From NCBI GenBank assembly GCA_018716485.1, contig DVJY01000022.1:1-55284 (forward strand): a stretch of DNA of 55,284 nucleotides, written 5' to 3'. Made by a program: the position numbers and the translations under genes. The notes under the pieces are model-generated. The model was given only the letters and a program-made list of their open reading frames with translations. It was not told where the DNA came from and did not search any database. Of this stretch, positions 7,723 through 16,478 are shown in pieces. The DNA comes from Candidatus Scybalocola faecipullorum (GTDB lineage Bacteria; Bacillota; Clostridia; Lachnospirales; Lachnospiraceae). Position 1 is the first letter of the stretch. Every line of letters begins with the position of its first letter.

Positions 7723-10425
7723 TTATCTGGCAACTTCCTCCATGACAAACATTTCAATCTTGTCGCCTTCTTTAATGTCATTATACTTTTCAAAAGACAT
7801 ACCGCATTCATAGCCTGCATTGACTTCTTTGACATCATCTTTGAAGCGCTTCAGTGAAGCCAATTCGCCTTCATGAATAACGATATTATCTCTGAGCAGG
7901 CGTGCCTTGCAGCCTCTGATCACTTTGCCGTCGGTCACATAGCCGCCGATGATTGTTCCCACACCGGAAACTTTATATGTCTGGCGTACTTCCGCATGAC
8001 CTATGATCTTTTCTTCAAAGGTCGGATCAAGCAGACCTTTCATTGCCGCTTCCACATCTTCAATAGCATTATAAATAACTCTGTACAGACGGATATCCAC
8101 ATTTTCCTGCTCTGCGATCTGTTTTGCCATATTATCCGGACGTACATTGAAACCGATAATAATCGCATTAGAAGCGGACGCCAGCGTCACGTCGGATTCA
8201 TTGATCGCGCCGACACCGCCGTGGATGACTTTAACAGCAACTTCTTCATTGGACAGCTTCACAAGACTCTGTTTTACAGCTTCTACAGATCCCTGAACAT
8301 CTGCCTTTACAATAATGTTAAGCTCTTTAATCTGACCTGCCTGAATCTGGTCAAACAGACCGTCAAGAGACAATCTTGATTTTGTCTCTGCCAGAAGTTT
8401 TTCACGGTTTCTCGTAATAAATGTATCCGCAAATGCCCGCGCTTCTTTTTCCGAATCTGTCACAACGAAAACTTCGCCCGCCTGAGGCACATCGTTTAAT
8501 CCGAGAATCTCTACCGGTGTAGATGGACCTGCCTTTTTCACCCGGCGTCCTTTGTCGTCGATCATGGCGCGGACACGGCCGAAAGCAGTGCCGACAGCCA
8601 CATGGTCGCTGATGTTGAGTGTTCCTTTTTGAACTAAAACCGTAGCCACAGAACCGCGGCCTTTATCCAGTTTTGCCTCAATTACAAGACCTCTGGCATT
8701 TCTGTTCGGATTCGCTTTTAATTCTTTCATTTCTGCCACAAGCAGAATCATATCCAAAAGTTCTGACAAGCCTTCACCTGTATGCGCGGATACCGGAACC
8801 ATAATTGTATCGCCGCCCCAGTCTTCCGCCACAAGGCCGTATTCTGTCAGTTCCTGTTTAACTCTGTCAATATTTGCGCTCGGTTTATCAATCTTATTGA
8901 TAGCCACAATAATTTCAATTTCCGCCGCTTTTGCATGGTTGATGGCTTCAATCGTCTGAGGCATAACGCCATCGTCTGCTGCAACAACGAGAATTGCGAT
9001 ATCTGTGGCCAGAGCGCCTCTTAAACGCATCGCTGTAAAAGCCTCGTGGCCCGGTGTGTCTAAAAACGTAATCTTCTGTCCGTTAGTCTCTACCACATAG
9101 GCGCCGATATGCTGTGTGATGCCTCCGGCTTCTCCGGAAGTTACACTGGTTTTGCGGATGGCATCAAGAATCGAAGTCTTGCCGTGATCGACATGGCCCA
9201 TAACGCATACGACCGGAGGCCTCGGCTGTAAATCTTCTTCTTTTTCTTCATCCTCTTTCAGCAATTCTTCAATTACATCAACAACGACTTCATGTTCGCA
9301 TAAAATATCATATTCCAATGCGATTTCTTCAGCTTCTTCATATGCGATCTCTGTATTGAGCGTCACCATCTTACCTGCCATAAATAATTTCTTAACAATT
9401 TCTGACGGAGATATCTTCATCTTTTCTCCCAGTTCTTTCAATGTAATCACTTCAGGCAGTTCGATGCTGGTCACTTTCTCCACAACCGGCTTTGGCTTTG
9501 GTGTCGGAGGTGTCAGTGCCTTTTTGGACGGCTGCATATTTCTTGCACCCTTTGGCCCTGTCTTTTCTGTGTTTCTTTCCCTCTGGTCGCGTTCTCTGGC
9601 GCCTTTATCTTTAAAGTTTCTGCGGTTTTCTCTCGTAGAATCTTTTGTAACAACAACCTCTTTGGAAATCGCACTGTCCAAATTAAATTTATTGTCTCTG
9701 TCACGTCCTCTGCTGTCTCTGTAATTACCTCTCTGGGTATTTCTGTCTCCGCCCTGCTGACGGCCGCCCTGACGGTTATCATCTCTGCCCTGACGGTTAT
9801 CTCCCCGGTCTCTGAAGTTTCTGCCGCCCTGACGATTGTCATCTCTGTTTTGGCGGTTATCTCCCCGGTCTCTGAAGTTTCTGCCGCCCTGACGGTTATC
9901 ATCTCTGCCCTGACGGTTATCTCCACGGTCTCTGAAGTTTCTGCCGCCCTGGCGGTTATCATCTCTGCCCTGACGGTTATCGTCTCTGCGCTCTCTGTTT
10001 TGTCCGCCCTGACGATTATCATCTCTGTTCGGACGGTTATCTCCACGGTCTCTGAAGTTTCTGCCGCCCTGACGGTTATCGTCCCTGCGCTCTCTGTTTT
10101 GTCCGCCCTGACGGCTGTCATCTTTGTTTGGACGTCCGCCGCTTTGCGGTCTGTTTTCTGTTTTTACTGCCGTTCTTTCCGGCCTCGCTTCCTGTTTTAC
10201 CTGCAAATTTTTCATATTCTCCCTGTTTCCCGAATTTTTTATTTCATCTTTAGACGCAGTTTTTCCCTGCCCGTTAAAAAATCTTCTTATTTTTTCAGCG
10301 CTTTCATTACTGATCGCACTCATATGGCTTTCTACAATAATGCCATGCCCTTTAAGGGCGTAGATGATATCTTTACTGCTTTTGCCAAGTTCTTTGGCTA
10401 ATTCATGAACTCTTATTTTTGACAT
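7723..10425 (-). CDS. infB: Translation initiation factor IF-2
   Basis: IF-2 is the GTPase that brings initiator tRNA to the 30S subunit and promotes subunit joining. The 900-residue protein has an N-terminal IF2-N domain ([19 protein letters not shown]), a long disordered basic region (about residues 60-300), a second IF2-N domain (about 320-375), and the G domain with [12 protein letters not shown] near 410, DTPGHEAF near 458 and NKIDKP near 512, followed by the usual domains II-IV. The disordered region is built of near-perfect 20-residue repeats containing DDNRQGG and [10 protein letters not shown], encoded by a 60-bp tandem repeat. The ATG at 10425 has CGGAGG upstream. It is in the nusA operon between ylxQ and rbfA. 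Confidence 0.98.
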   Translation of the reverse strand: MSKIRVHELAKELGKSSKDIIYALKGHGIIVESHMSAISNESAEKIRRFFNGQGKTASKDEIKNSGNRENMKNLQVKQEARPERTAVKTENRPQSGGRPNKDDSRQGGQNRERRDDNRQGGRNFRDRGDNRPNRDDNRQGGQNRERRDDNRQGRDDNRQGGRNFRDRGDNRQGRDDNRQGGRNFRDRGDNRQNRDDNRQGGRNFRDRGDNRQGRDDNRQGGRQQGGDRNTQRGNYRDSRGRDRDNKFNLDSAISKEVVVTKDSTRENRRNFKDKGARERDQRERNTEKTGPKGARNMQPSKKALTPPTPKPKPVVEKVTSIELPEVITLKELGEKMKISPSEIVKKLFMAGKMVTLNTEIAYEEAEEIALEYDILCEHEVVVDVIEELLKEDEEKEEDLQPRPPVVCVMGHVDHGKTSILDAIRKTSVTSGEAGGITQHIGAYVVETNGQKITFLDTPGHEAFTAMRLRGALATDIAILVVAADDGVMPQTIEAINHAKAAEIEIIVAINKIDKPSANIDRVKQELTEYGLVAEDWGGDTIMVPVSAHTGEGLSELLDMILLVAEMKELKANPNRNARGLVIEAKLDKGRGSVATVLVQKGTLNISDHVAVGTAFGRVRAMIDDKGRRVKKAGPSTPVEILGLNDVPQAGEVFVVTDSEKEARAFADTFITRNREKLLAETKSRLSLDGLFDQIQAGQIKELNIIVKADVQGSVEAVKQSLVKLSNEEVAVKVIHGGVGAINESDVTLASASNAIIIGFNVRPDNMAKQIAEQENVDIRLYRVIYNAIEDVEAAMKGLLDPTFEEKIIGHAEVRQTYKVSGVGTIIGGYVTDGKVIRGCKARLLRDNIVIHEGELASLKRFKDDVKEVNAGYECGMSFEKYNDIKEGDKIEMFVMEEVAR
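9781..10110 (-). repeat. 60-bp tandem repeat inside infB
   Basis: Blocks starting at 9781, 9841, 9901, 9961 and 10021 are nearly the same sequence at exact 60-bp spacing, differing at few positions; the block at 9961 carries a different second half (QNRERRD in place of RNFRDRG). Each block encodes one 20-residue Arg/Asp/Asn/Gly-rich unit of the disordered N-terminal part of IF-2. Copy number could vary between strains. Confidence 0.9.
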
Positions 10426-10445
10426 TCAACTACCTCCGTTGGTTT

Positions 10446-10751
10446 TTACGGGTCTATAAGTTTCTGTATTGCTTTGGAAAAGCCTTCATCCTGAAGTGCC
10501 AAAGACACCCTGAATTCTTTGCCCGCTGCCCGGCCAAGACTTTCCCTCGTACCGTAAAAATAAAGCGGCACTTTATAAAACGAACACATATTTGTGAATT
10601 TCTTTTTTGTATTTTCAGAGGCGTCGCTGCTGATAATGACCATTAATGCCCGGCCTCTTTTTACTGACTGTTCCGTAGAAAATTCACCACTGACAATTTT
10701 CCCAGCTTTGGTAGCCAGTCCGATCATGGACAGTATTTTATCATTTGCCAA
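10446..10751 (-). CDS. ylxQ: L7Ae/L30e-family ribosomal-like protein YlxQ
   Basis: A 101-residue member of the L7Ae/L30e/S12e/Gadd45 RNA-binding fold (YlxQ or RplGA), starting with the family-typical ILSMIGLATKAGKIVSGEF. Related proteins bind kink-turn RNA; a role with the ribosome or RNase P has been suggested for the family. The likely start is a TTG at 10751 with GGAG 4 bases upstream, inside the end of ylxR. It lies between ylxR and infB as in most Firmicutes. Confidence 0.92.
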   Translation of the reverse strand: MANDKILSMIGLATKAGKIVSGEFSTEQSVKRGRALMVIISSDASENTKKKFTNMCSFYKVPLYFYGTRESLGRAAGKEFRVSLALQDEGFSKAIQKLIDP

Positions 10752-11016
10752 GCTTCTCCATCTCCTCTGTCAGTGTATCATAAATTTCCTGCGGTATGGA
10801 AACCTTCAGAGACCGCTCAAGCCCTTTGGATTTTATTGCTTTTTTCAGGCACTCCGAACTCGGGCATATGTAAGCGCCCCTGCCGTTTTTTCTGCCTGTG
10901 GCGTCAAGGACAATATCACCTTCGGGCGTCCTGATGATTCTGAACATTTCCTTTTTACTTTTCATTTCTCGACAGCCGCAGCACTGTCTCATAGGTACTT
11001 TCTTTATTCCTCCCAT
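10741..11016 (-). CDS. ylxR: YlxR family RNA-binding protein (RnpM)
   Basis: A 91-residue DUF448 protein with the conserved PMRQCCGCREMKSKKEM segment near the N-terminus and GRKNGRGAYICPS near residue 42. YlxR has been described as a modulator of RNase P activity (RnpM) in Bacillus. The ATG at 11016 lies inside the last codons of nusA (13-bp overlap) and has no strong ribosome binding site of its own, so translation is probably coupled. The two CxxC-like cysteines near residue 13 are usual for the family. Confidence 0.93.
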   Translation of the reverse strand: MGGIKKVPMRQCCGCREMKSKKEMFRIIRTPEGDIVLDATGRKNGRGAYICPSSECLKKAIKSKGLERSLKVSIPQEIYDTLTEEMEKLGK

Positions 11017-12122
11017 GACTGCTGCATATCCTCTTCATCACTGATTTCACCGTAATTTTGATCCTGTTCCTCTTCCTGAAGTCTGTACGCCTGAGATTCG
11101 CTCTTAATATCAATCTTATATCCTGTCAGGCGGGCTGCAAGGCGGGCATTCTGTCCTTCTTTGCCGATGGCAAGTGACAGCTGATAATCAGGCACAACAA
11201 CAGCTGCGGATTTTTCCTCTTCGCTGACCGTTACAGAAACAACTTTTGCCGGACTCAGAGCATTTTCAATAAATACTGCCGGATCATCGCTCCAGTTGAT
11301 AATATCGATTTTTTCACCTCTTAATTCATCAACAATGGCATTGACGCGCATACCATTCATACCGACGCATGCGCCTACAGGATCGACTTCCGGATTGTTA
11401 GACCATACGGCAATCTTTGTTCTGGAGCCTGCTTCTCTGGAAATGCTCTTAATTTCCACTGTGCCGTCTCTGACTTCTGAAACTTCAGCTTCAAACAGAC
11501 GCTTCACCAGTTCCGGATGGGTTCTTGATACAGTAATTTTCGGTCCTTTTGTCGTATCCTTTACATCAACGACATACAGCTTGATTCGTTCTGTCGGACG
11601 GAAATGTTCGCCTTTGACCTGTTCGCTTTCAACGAGCAGCGCATCAACCTTGCCCAGATTCACACTGACGCTGCTGCCCACATATCTTTGAACAACACCT
11701 GTCACAATATCTCTCGCTTTACCATAATACTGATTGTATAAAGATTTCCGCTCTTCCTCTCTGATTTTCTGTACGACAACCTGTTTTGCCTTCTGCGCTG
11801 CAATGCGTCCGAAGTTTCTCGGCGTTACTTCCACATGGACAATATCTCCCAGCTCATAGTGGGGATCTTTTAACTTGGCATCAGCAAGACTGATTTCAGT
11901 AATTTTATCGCTGACTTCTTCAACCACAGTCTTTTCGGAATATACAAGTACCTTTCCTGTATCACGGTTGATCACGACCTTGATATTATCAGATTTTCCA
12001 TATTCATTTTTGCAGGCCGCAAGCAGGGAATTTTCAATAGCTTCAAGCAATACTTCTTTGTCAATACCTTTTTCTTTTTCAATCTGATTTAATGCTTCAA
12101 TAAGTTCGCGTCCTTCATTCAT
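11004..12122 (-). CDS. nusA: Transcription termination/antitermination factor NusA
   Basis: NusA binds RNA polymerase and nascent RNA and affects pausing, termination and antitermination. At 372 residues it is the short Gram-positive form without the C-terminal acidic repeats of Escherichia coli. The N-terminal polymerase-binding domain (1-125), S1 domain (about 135-200, with GVVQRYVGSSVSVNLGKVDA) and two KH domains (about 200-345, with DPVGACVGMNGMRVNAI and LAIGKEGQNARLAARLTG) are all visible, followed by a short acidic tail. The ATG at 12122 follows CGGAGGT. It is the second gene of the rimP operon, 21 bp after rimP. Confidence 0.97.
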   Translation of the reverse strand: MNEGRELIEALNQIEKEKGIDKEVLLEAIENSLLAACKNEYGKSDNIKVVINRDTGKVLVYSEKTVVEEVSDKITEISLADAKLKDPHYELGDIVHVEVTPRNFGRIAAQKAKQVVVQKIREEERKSLYNQYYGKARDIVTGVVQRYVGSSVSVNLGKVDALLVESEQVKGEHFRPTERIKLYVVDVKDTTKGPKITVSRTHPELVKRLFEAEVSEVRDGTVEIKSISREAGSRTKIAVWSNNPEVDPVGACVGMNGMRVNAIVDELRGEKIDIINWSDDPAVFIENALSPAKVVSVTVSEEEKSAAVVVPDYQLSLAIGKEGQNARLAARLTGYKIDIKSESQAYRLQEEEQDQNYGEISDEEDMQQSWEE

Positions 12123-12143
12123 TTTTCTTCTACCTCCGAAATT

Positions 12144-12608
12144 TTAATAAAAAAATGCCAGACGGATGACGGCAATATCCGACCTGTTAAATACGACTGT
12201 TTCTTCATCATCCAGTTGGATTGTCACTGTATTTTTATCATAAGCTTTTAATTCTCCGATGAATTCTTTCTGCTTATTCACCGGTTTGAAAAGTTTAATT
12301 TCCACTTCTTTTCCAATACTTCTCGCAAAATCCTTCTCCTTTTTCAGCGGACGGTCAAGTCCTGGTGAACTGACTTCAAACACATAATTCTCACTGATAT
12401 AATCTTTTTCATCAAGAATATCTCCAAACGCTCTGCTGATAACTTCGCAGTCATCGACAGTTACGCCGCCTTCCTTATCAATATAAACTCTCAGATAGTA
12501 GACAGAGCCCTCCCTGACCCACTCTACATCAACCAGTTCCATGTGATTTGCCTCAATCAGCGGCATAATCAAAGTTTCTGTCATATTTTCATAATCTTTT
12601 TTTGCCAT
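12144..12608 (-). CDS. rimP: Ribosome maturation factor RimP
   Basis: RimP is needed for maturation of the 30S subunit. The 154-residue protein has the two expected domains: an N-terminal alpha/beta domain (VDVEWVREGSVYYLRVYID, DDCEVISRAFGD, YVFEVSSPGLDRPL) and a C-terminal SH3-like barrel from about residue 88 (GKEVEIKLFKPVN). It is the first gene of the nusA-infB operon. The ATG at 12608 follows GAGGA at about 12 bases. A promoter and a leader hairpin lie directly upstream. Confidence 0.95.
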   Translation of the reverse strand: MAKKDYENMTETLIMPLIEANHMELVDVEWVREGSVYYLRVYIDKEGGVTVDDCEVISRAFGDILDEKDYISENYVFEVSSPGLDRPLKKEKDFARSIGKEVEIKLFKPVNKQKEFIGELKAYDKNTVTIQLDDEETVVFNRSDIAVIRLAFFY

Positions 12609-12654
12609 ATGTTTTTCTTATCCTCATTACATTAAAATGTTTTTTTACATATAT

Positions 12655-12682
12655 AAAGAGTGGACTTTACAGCCCACTCTTT
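12655..12682 (-). promoter_or_regulatory. Leader hairpin of the rimP operon
   Basis: Perfect 9-bp inverted repeat AAAGAGTGG / CCACTCTTT with a 10-nt loop, lying in the untranslated leader about 17 bases after the predicted start site and 47 bases before the rimP ATG. The following bases (TATATATG) are not a proper U-tract, so it is either an attenuator-like element or a structural leader hairpin. Confidence 0.6.
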
Positions 12683-12705
12683 ACAGTCACACGATATCTT
12701 ATATT

Positions 12706-12734
12706 AGTTTAGCACTTTCTATACGAATTATCAA
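12706..12734 (-). promoter_or_regulatory. Promoter of the rimP-nusA-infB operon
   Basis: TTGATA (12729-12734), 17-bp spacer and TAAACT (12706-12711) on the minus strand, in the gap between the HPr-like gene and rimP. The predicted leader is about 90 bases and holds the 12655-12682 hairpin. Confidence 0.6.
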
Positions 12735-12759
12735 GGTTTTCTTTGATTTTTTTTGTGTT

Positions 12760-13014
12760 TCACTTTTGCATAAGAATTCCCGCGAAGCAATCTGCCGCTG
12801 TTGCCTCGTCCACGCCGTCGCATACTACAGTCACTTCTTTTCCGTTTGTGATGCCTATGGCAACCAAATTAAGCAGACTGCGCATATTAATTTCATTGCC
12901 TTTCCATTCAATCCAAGCGCGACACTCAAACTTTTCCGATGCCGTTGCCAGCTCTTTTGCATGCTCCACATCAATACCCTCGCGTATTTGAACAACCACT
13001 TTCTTTTTTGTCAT
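12760..13014 (-). CDS. HPr-like protein with Asp in place of His15 (Crh-like pattern)
   Basis: An 84-residue protein that aligns without gaps over the HPr core of Bacillus subtilis: GI at 13-14, Ser at 46 (MRS) and LGI/AIGI near 53-56, with the following GKEVTVVCDGVDE. The residue at the phosphocarrier position 15 is Asp and position 17 is Glu instead of His and Arg, so it cannot take phosphate from Enzyme I at the usual site. Ser46, the HPr kinase target, is kept. This is the same logic as Crh of Bacillus (Gln15, Ser46), so a regulatory rather than transport role is possible; that is an inference. I chose the ATG at 13014 because GGAGGG lies 7 bases upstream. It stands between topB and the rimP operon. 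Confidence 0.88.
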   Translation of the reverse strand: MTKKKVVVQIREGIDVEHAKELATASEKFECRAWIEWKGNEINMRSLLNLVAIGITNGKEVTVVCDGVDEATAADCFAGILMQK

Positions 13015-13039
13015 AGTGTAACCCTCCATTTCTTCATTT

Positions 13040-15223
13040 TTATAATTTTATTTTTTTCAGCGCATCTGCCAGCGCACTGCCGGCAGACGCAGCTGCTTCT
13101 TTCTCCTGTTTTCTCATATAAGCTGCCACGTCCCGTTTAGATACTTTGCCTCCGGCTTCTTTTTTTCTTTCATTAAATGACGACAACTTTTCACGATAAC
13201 CGCATGTACATACGAAACGTCTGCCTTCCCCTTCTCCGACTAATGACATCCGCTTATGACACTGCGGACATCTTGCATTGGTCGTCTTTGAAAGATTTCT
13301 TCGGTATCCGCAGTTTCTGTCCTGACACATCAGCGACCGGCCGCCTTTATTTGTCACTTCGAGCAGCAGCTTGCCGCACTGCGGACATCTTTTTCCGGTT
13401 ATGTTGTCGTGACGGTATGTCTGGCCGCTTGTCCGGATTTCCTCTACAATCTCCGATGTATAGGATCGGATCTGTGATTCAAAATCAGCTTTTTTAATTT
13501 TCCCCGAAGCAATATCCGCCAGCTTCTGTTCCCATACTGCCGTCAGTTCCGGCGAACGCAGTTCCTCAGGAGCCAAAGAAATAACTTGGCGTCCTTTGGA
13601 AGTCAGATACAAATATTTATCTCTTTTTTCAATCATTCCTGTATCAATCAGCTTTTCAATAATATCTGCCCGTGTCGCCACTGTGCCAAGGCCTCCGGTT
13701 TCGCCCAGTGTTTTAGCCAACGACGAATCTTCATGGTCCATATACCCGGCCGGATGTTCCATCGCTGACAAAAGTCCCGCCTCTGTCATAGGCGCCGGCG
13801 GTTTTGTCTCACCCTGTCTCAGTCTTATATCCGAAATATCCAGCGTGCTGCCCTTGGTCAGCGTTTCAAGGCCATCTGCACAGACGCTGTCCTTTTCCAT
13901 TTCTTCCGCATCAAGATCTCTGCCCACGCTTCGCCAGCCCAGACTGACCGTGTGCCTTCCCGACGCTTCAAACAGCTCGCCGCCGGCCTGTGCCTGAACC
14001 GATGTCTCGTCATACTCATAAGGCGGCATTAGTACCGCAAGAAAACGTTTGACGACAAGCTCATAAATTTTCCTTTCACCATAATCCAATTCAGACAGAC
14101 GCACGCCCTGCTCTGTGGGAATAATGGCATGATGATCACCGACTTTTGCATCATTGACAAACCTTGGACTCGCCTTGGGCTTATCCTTTAAAATCTGAGC
14201 ACATGCAGCCGACCATTCAGGGGCGCTGCATGCTCTGACCCGCTCTGCCAATGTCTGCGTCATATCCGATGTTAAATATCTGGAATCCGTTCTCGGATAC
14301 GTCAGCACTTTGTAATGTTCATACAGTCTCTGCATATAATTTAATGTTTCTTTGGCAGAAAAATTATACAGACGGTTGGCGTCACGCTGCAGCTGTGTCA
14401 GATCATACAGCTGGGGCGCATACACCTTTTTCCGCTTTTTATCCGCTTTAACAATGTCAAGTCTGCCGTTTTGCACCTGTCTGATGATTTGTTCGGCTTT
14501 TTCTTTATTAAAAATCCGCGTATTTTTCGACTGTCGCTCATGCCATACAAACATCATTTTTCCAGACACCACCTCAATGCCGTAATATTTCTGAGGTTTG
14601 AAATTTTTGATCCGCTCATAATATTTTTCAATGATCGCAAGTGTCGGCGTCTGTACTCTGCCGCATGAAAGCTGGGCGTTATACTTTACCGTCAGCGCCC
14701 GGGTGGCGTTAAGTCCGACAAGCCAGTCGGCCTCTGCCCTTGCTTTGGCAGCTTCATAAAGGCGGTCATAATCATGGCCGTTTTTTAGGTGGGCAAATCC
14801 GTCTTTGATTGCCCGGTCTGTAACTGAAGAAATCCACAGACGCCGGATCGGCTTTTTCACCCCTGCCTTTTCCAAAATCCACCGCGCGACCAATTCGCCT
14901 TCCCGCCCGGCATCTGTAGCGATAATAATTTCTGAAATATCTTTTCTGAAAAGCTGTGTTTTGACAATCTGATACTGTCTCCCTGTTTTTCTGATCACTT
15001 CCAGCTTCATCTTCTCCGGCATCATCGGAAGAGATTCCATCTTCCATTCCTTATAATCATCAGAATAGCTTTCAGGATCAGCCAGCGTTACAAGATGGCC
15101 AAGCGCCCACACAACAACGTACTTTTCACCTTCAAGTCCGCCACCTGACGCCTTTGCACACTTTAATACCCGCGCTATATCTTTGCCTACACTTGGCTTT
15201 TCCGCAATGACTAATGATTTCAT
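13040..15223 (-). CDS. topB: DNA topoisomerase III
   Basis: A type IA topoisomerase that relaxes or decatenates DNA by single-strand passage. The 727-residue protein begins with the Toprim domain (MKSLVIAEKPSVGKDIARVL; acidic DAGREGE near residue 104), has the catalytic Tyr in LTYPRTDSRYL near residue 315, and ends with two zinc-ribbon-like repeats (CPQCGKLL..CGYRR near 605-635 and CPQCHKRM..CTCGYRE near 645-670) plus a basic tail. Length and order fit the TopB family of Firmicutes. The start has AAAGG about 11 bases upstream. It may be co-transcribed with the HPr-like gene 25 bp downstream. Confidence 0.95.
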   Translation of the reverse strand: MKSLVIAEKPSVGKDIARVLKCAKASGGGLEGEKYVVVWALGHLVTLADPESYSDDYKEWKMESLPMMPEKMKLEVIRKTGRQYQIVKTQLFRKDISEIIIATDAGREGELVARWILEKAGVKKPIRRLWISSVTDRAIKDGFAHLKNGHDYDRLYEAAKARAEADWLVGLNATRALTVKYNAQLSCGRVQTPTLAIIEKYYERIKNFKPQKYYGIEVVSGKMMFVWHERQSKNTRIFNKEKAEQIIRQVQNGRLDIVKADKKRKKVYAPQLYDLTQLQRDANRLYNFSAKETLNYMQRLYEHYKVLTYPRTDSRYLTSDMTQTLAERVRACSAPEWSAACAQILKDKPKASPRFVNDAKVGDHHAIIPTEQGVRLSELDYGERKIYELVVKRFLAVLMPPYEYDETSVQAQAGGELFEASGRHTVSLGWRSVGRDLDAEEMEKDSVCADGLETLTKGSTLDISDIRLRQGETKPPAPMTEAGLLSAMEHPAGYMDHEDSSLAKTLGETGGLGTVATRADIIEKLIDTGMIEKRDKYLYLTSKGRQVISLAPEELRSPELTAVWEQKLADIASGKIKKADFESQIRSYTSEIVEEIRTSGQTYRHDNITGKRCPQCGKLLLEVTNKGGRSLMCQDRNCGYRRNLSKTTNARCPQCHKRMSLVGEGEGRRFVCTCGYREKLSSFNERKKEAGGKVSKRDVAAYMRKQEKEAAASAGSALADALKKIKL

Positions 15224-15295
15224 ATTTTAACACACCTTTTCTAAAATGTCATGATATCGGGTCAAAAAGTCTTCTGACCACGGCATTATGTTTCT

Positions 15296-15324
15296 ATTAT
15301 ACACGAACATCTTTTTTGTGTACA
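15296..15324 (-). promoter_or_regulatory. Putative topB promoter
   Basis: TGTACA (15319-15324), 17-bp spacer and TATAAT (15296-15301) on the minus strand, about 75 bp upstream of topB. The bases around the -10 (GATGTTCGTGTATAATA) strongly resemble those of the radical SAM promoter (GTATGTTTGTGTATAATA), but only a LexA half-site (GTTCG) is present here. Confidence 0.5.
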
Positions 15325-15331
15325 GAGATAA

Positions 15332-15347
15332 AGTGTCTTCTCTGACA
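15332..15347. repeat. Small inverted repeat between topB and xdhC
   Basis: GTGTC / GACAC around a 6-nt loop in the divergent topB-xdhC gap, next to a TTGACA hexamer at 15350 for which I find no convincing -10. Its role is unknown. Confidence 0.3.
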
Positions 15348-15408
15348 CCTTGACAAATCAGCCGCAGTGTACGAAGATAAAAGAAACAATACAATAAAGG
15401 AGTTTTTT

Positions 15409-16419
15409 ATGTCTCAATTTTTTGAATATATTCAGCATATCAGTCAGTCCCAATCTTATATCAGCGCCATGGTCGTTGAAGGCCCGCTGACCGGAGCAAA
15501 GTCCCTTTTTTCCGACGGCCGCTGGGTATTGCCGGCGCCCCGCCCATTATTTGATCAGCTGGCCTTAAGGCTGCTGCCGTGTCCGGCGTCCCGTCTTGTC
15601 ACCATCGGCGAACATAAAGTTTTTTGTGAACCGCTGTCTGATCAGCCCTCCCTTGTCATCTGCGGGGCAGGACATGTCTCCATGCCAATGATCCGGATGG
15701 GCAAAATGCTGGGATTTCATGTAACAGTCATCGACGATCGGGCACAATTTTGTTCAGCCGCCAAAGCCGCCGGCGCAGATCATGTGATCTGTGCTCCGTT
15801 TAATGACGGCTTAGCATCGCTTTTGCCGTCACAGGTCCGCTATTTTATATGTGTAACCCGCGGACACGCCTATGACCTTGAATGCCTTGAACAAATACTG
15901 CCAATGCCCCACTGCTATGTCGGCATGATGGGCAGCCGTGTACGCGCCGCAAAAGTCGCCGAAACACTTTTAAGCCAGGGTTTTTCACAGGATCAGGTCG
16001 ACGAGATCCATATGCCGATCGGTTTGGCGATCAGTGCGCAGACACCGGAGGAAATCGCCGTATCTGTCATGGCTGAAATCATCAGCATTAAAAATACCCG
16101 ATTTGCGTCCGCTTTTTATTCTTCTGATATGTTAAAAGCTCTGTGTGATTCTCCGTGCATTTTAGCGGTAATTCTGGAACGGACAGGATCAGCGCCCCGT
16201 GCCGCCGGCACTAAAATGGTCGTTTTGCCCGACGGACGGTGCATAGGCACTGTCGGCGGAGGCATTGCCGAGGCAAGGATCACCTCCCTTGCCCTGAAAT
16301 GTTTTGAAACACGGCAAAGCGCTGTTCTTGAAGTCAGCATGAACGGTCAGGAAGCTGCCCGGGACGGCATGGTCTGCGGCGGTCATATCAAAGTTTATAT
16401 CGAACCTGAAAACTTATAA
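15409..16419 (+). CDS. XdhC/CoxI family protein with permuted domain order
   Basis: XdhC proteins insert or sulfurate the molybdenum cofactor of xanthine dehydrogenase-type enzymes. This 336-residue protein has the Rossmann XdhC domain first (LVICGAGHVSMPMIRMGKML near residue 82, CYVGMMGSRVRAAKV near 170, HMPIGLAISAQTPEEIAVSV near 205) and the XdhC_CoxI motif last (ERTGSAPRAAGTKMVV near residue 260 and GTVGGGIAEA near 285). In the usual XdhC the CoxI motif is N-terminal. The start is the ATG at 15409, 6 bases after AAAGGAG; an upstream in-frame ATG at 15367 lacks one. No molybdenum enzyme genes are near, so its partner is elsewhere. A cofactor-protection or maturation role is inferred from the family only. 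Confidence 0.85.
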   Translation: MSQFFEYIQHISQSQSYISAMVVEGPLTGAKSLFSDGRWVLPAPRPLFDQLALRLLPCPASRLVTIGEHKVFCEPLSDQPSLVICGAGHVSMPMIRMGKMLGFHVTVIDDRAQFCSAAKAAGADHVICAPFNDGLASLLPSQVRYFICVTRGHAYDLECLEQILPMPHCYVGMMGSRVRAAKVAETLLSQGFSQDQVDEIHMPIGLAISAQTPEEIAVSVMAEIISIKNTRFASAFYSSDMLKALCDSPCILAVILERTGSAPRAAGTKMVVLPDGRCIGTVGGGIAEARITSLALKCFETRQSAVLEVSMNGQEAARDGMVCGGHIKVYIEPENL

Positions 16420-16436
16420 ATGATCATATAAGTAAA

Positions 16437-16470
16437 GCAGCGTGCCCTGCTATCCGGCAAGACACGCTGC
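16437..16470. terminator. Hairpin between convergent xdhC and lipoprotein genes
   Basis: GCAGCGTG / CACGCTGC form an 8-bp stem, with a second short pairing inside the loop. The T-tracts on both sides are weak, so it may serve as a modest terminator for both convergent genes. Confidence 0.5.
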
Positions 16471-16478
16471 CTGTAAAT

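Noticed and set aside
9781-10110. Regular repeats taken as a CRISPR array
   Set aside because: Whole 60-bp units repeat with no variable spacers, and they are in frame within infB.
9513-10121. 202-codon alternative frame through the infB repeats
   Set aside because: The tandem repeat keeps several frames open, since 60 is a multiple of three; the infB frame has the conserved domains on both sides.
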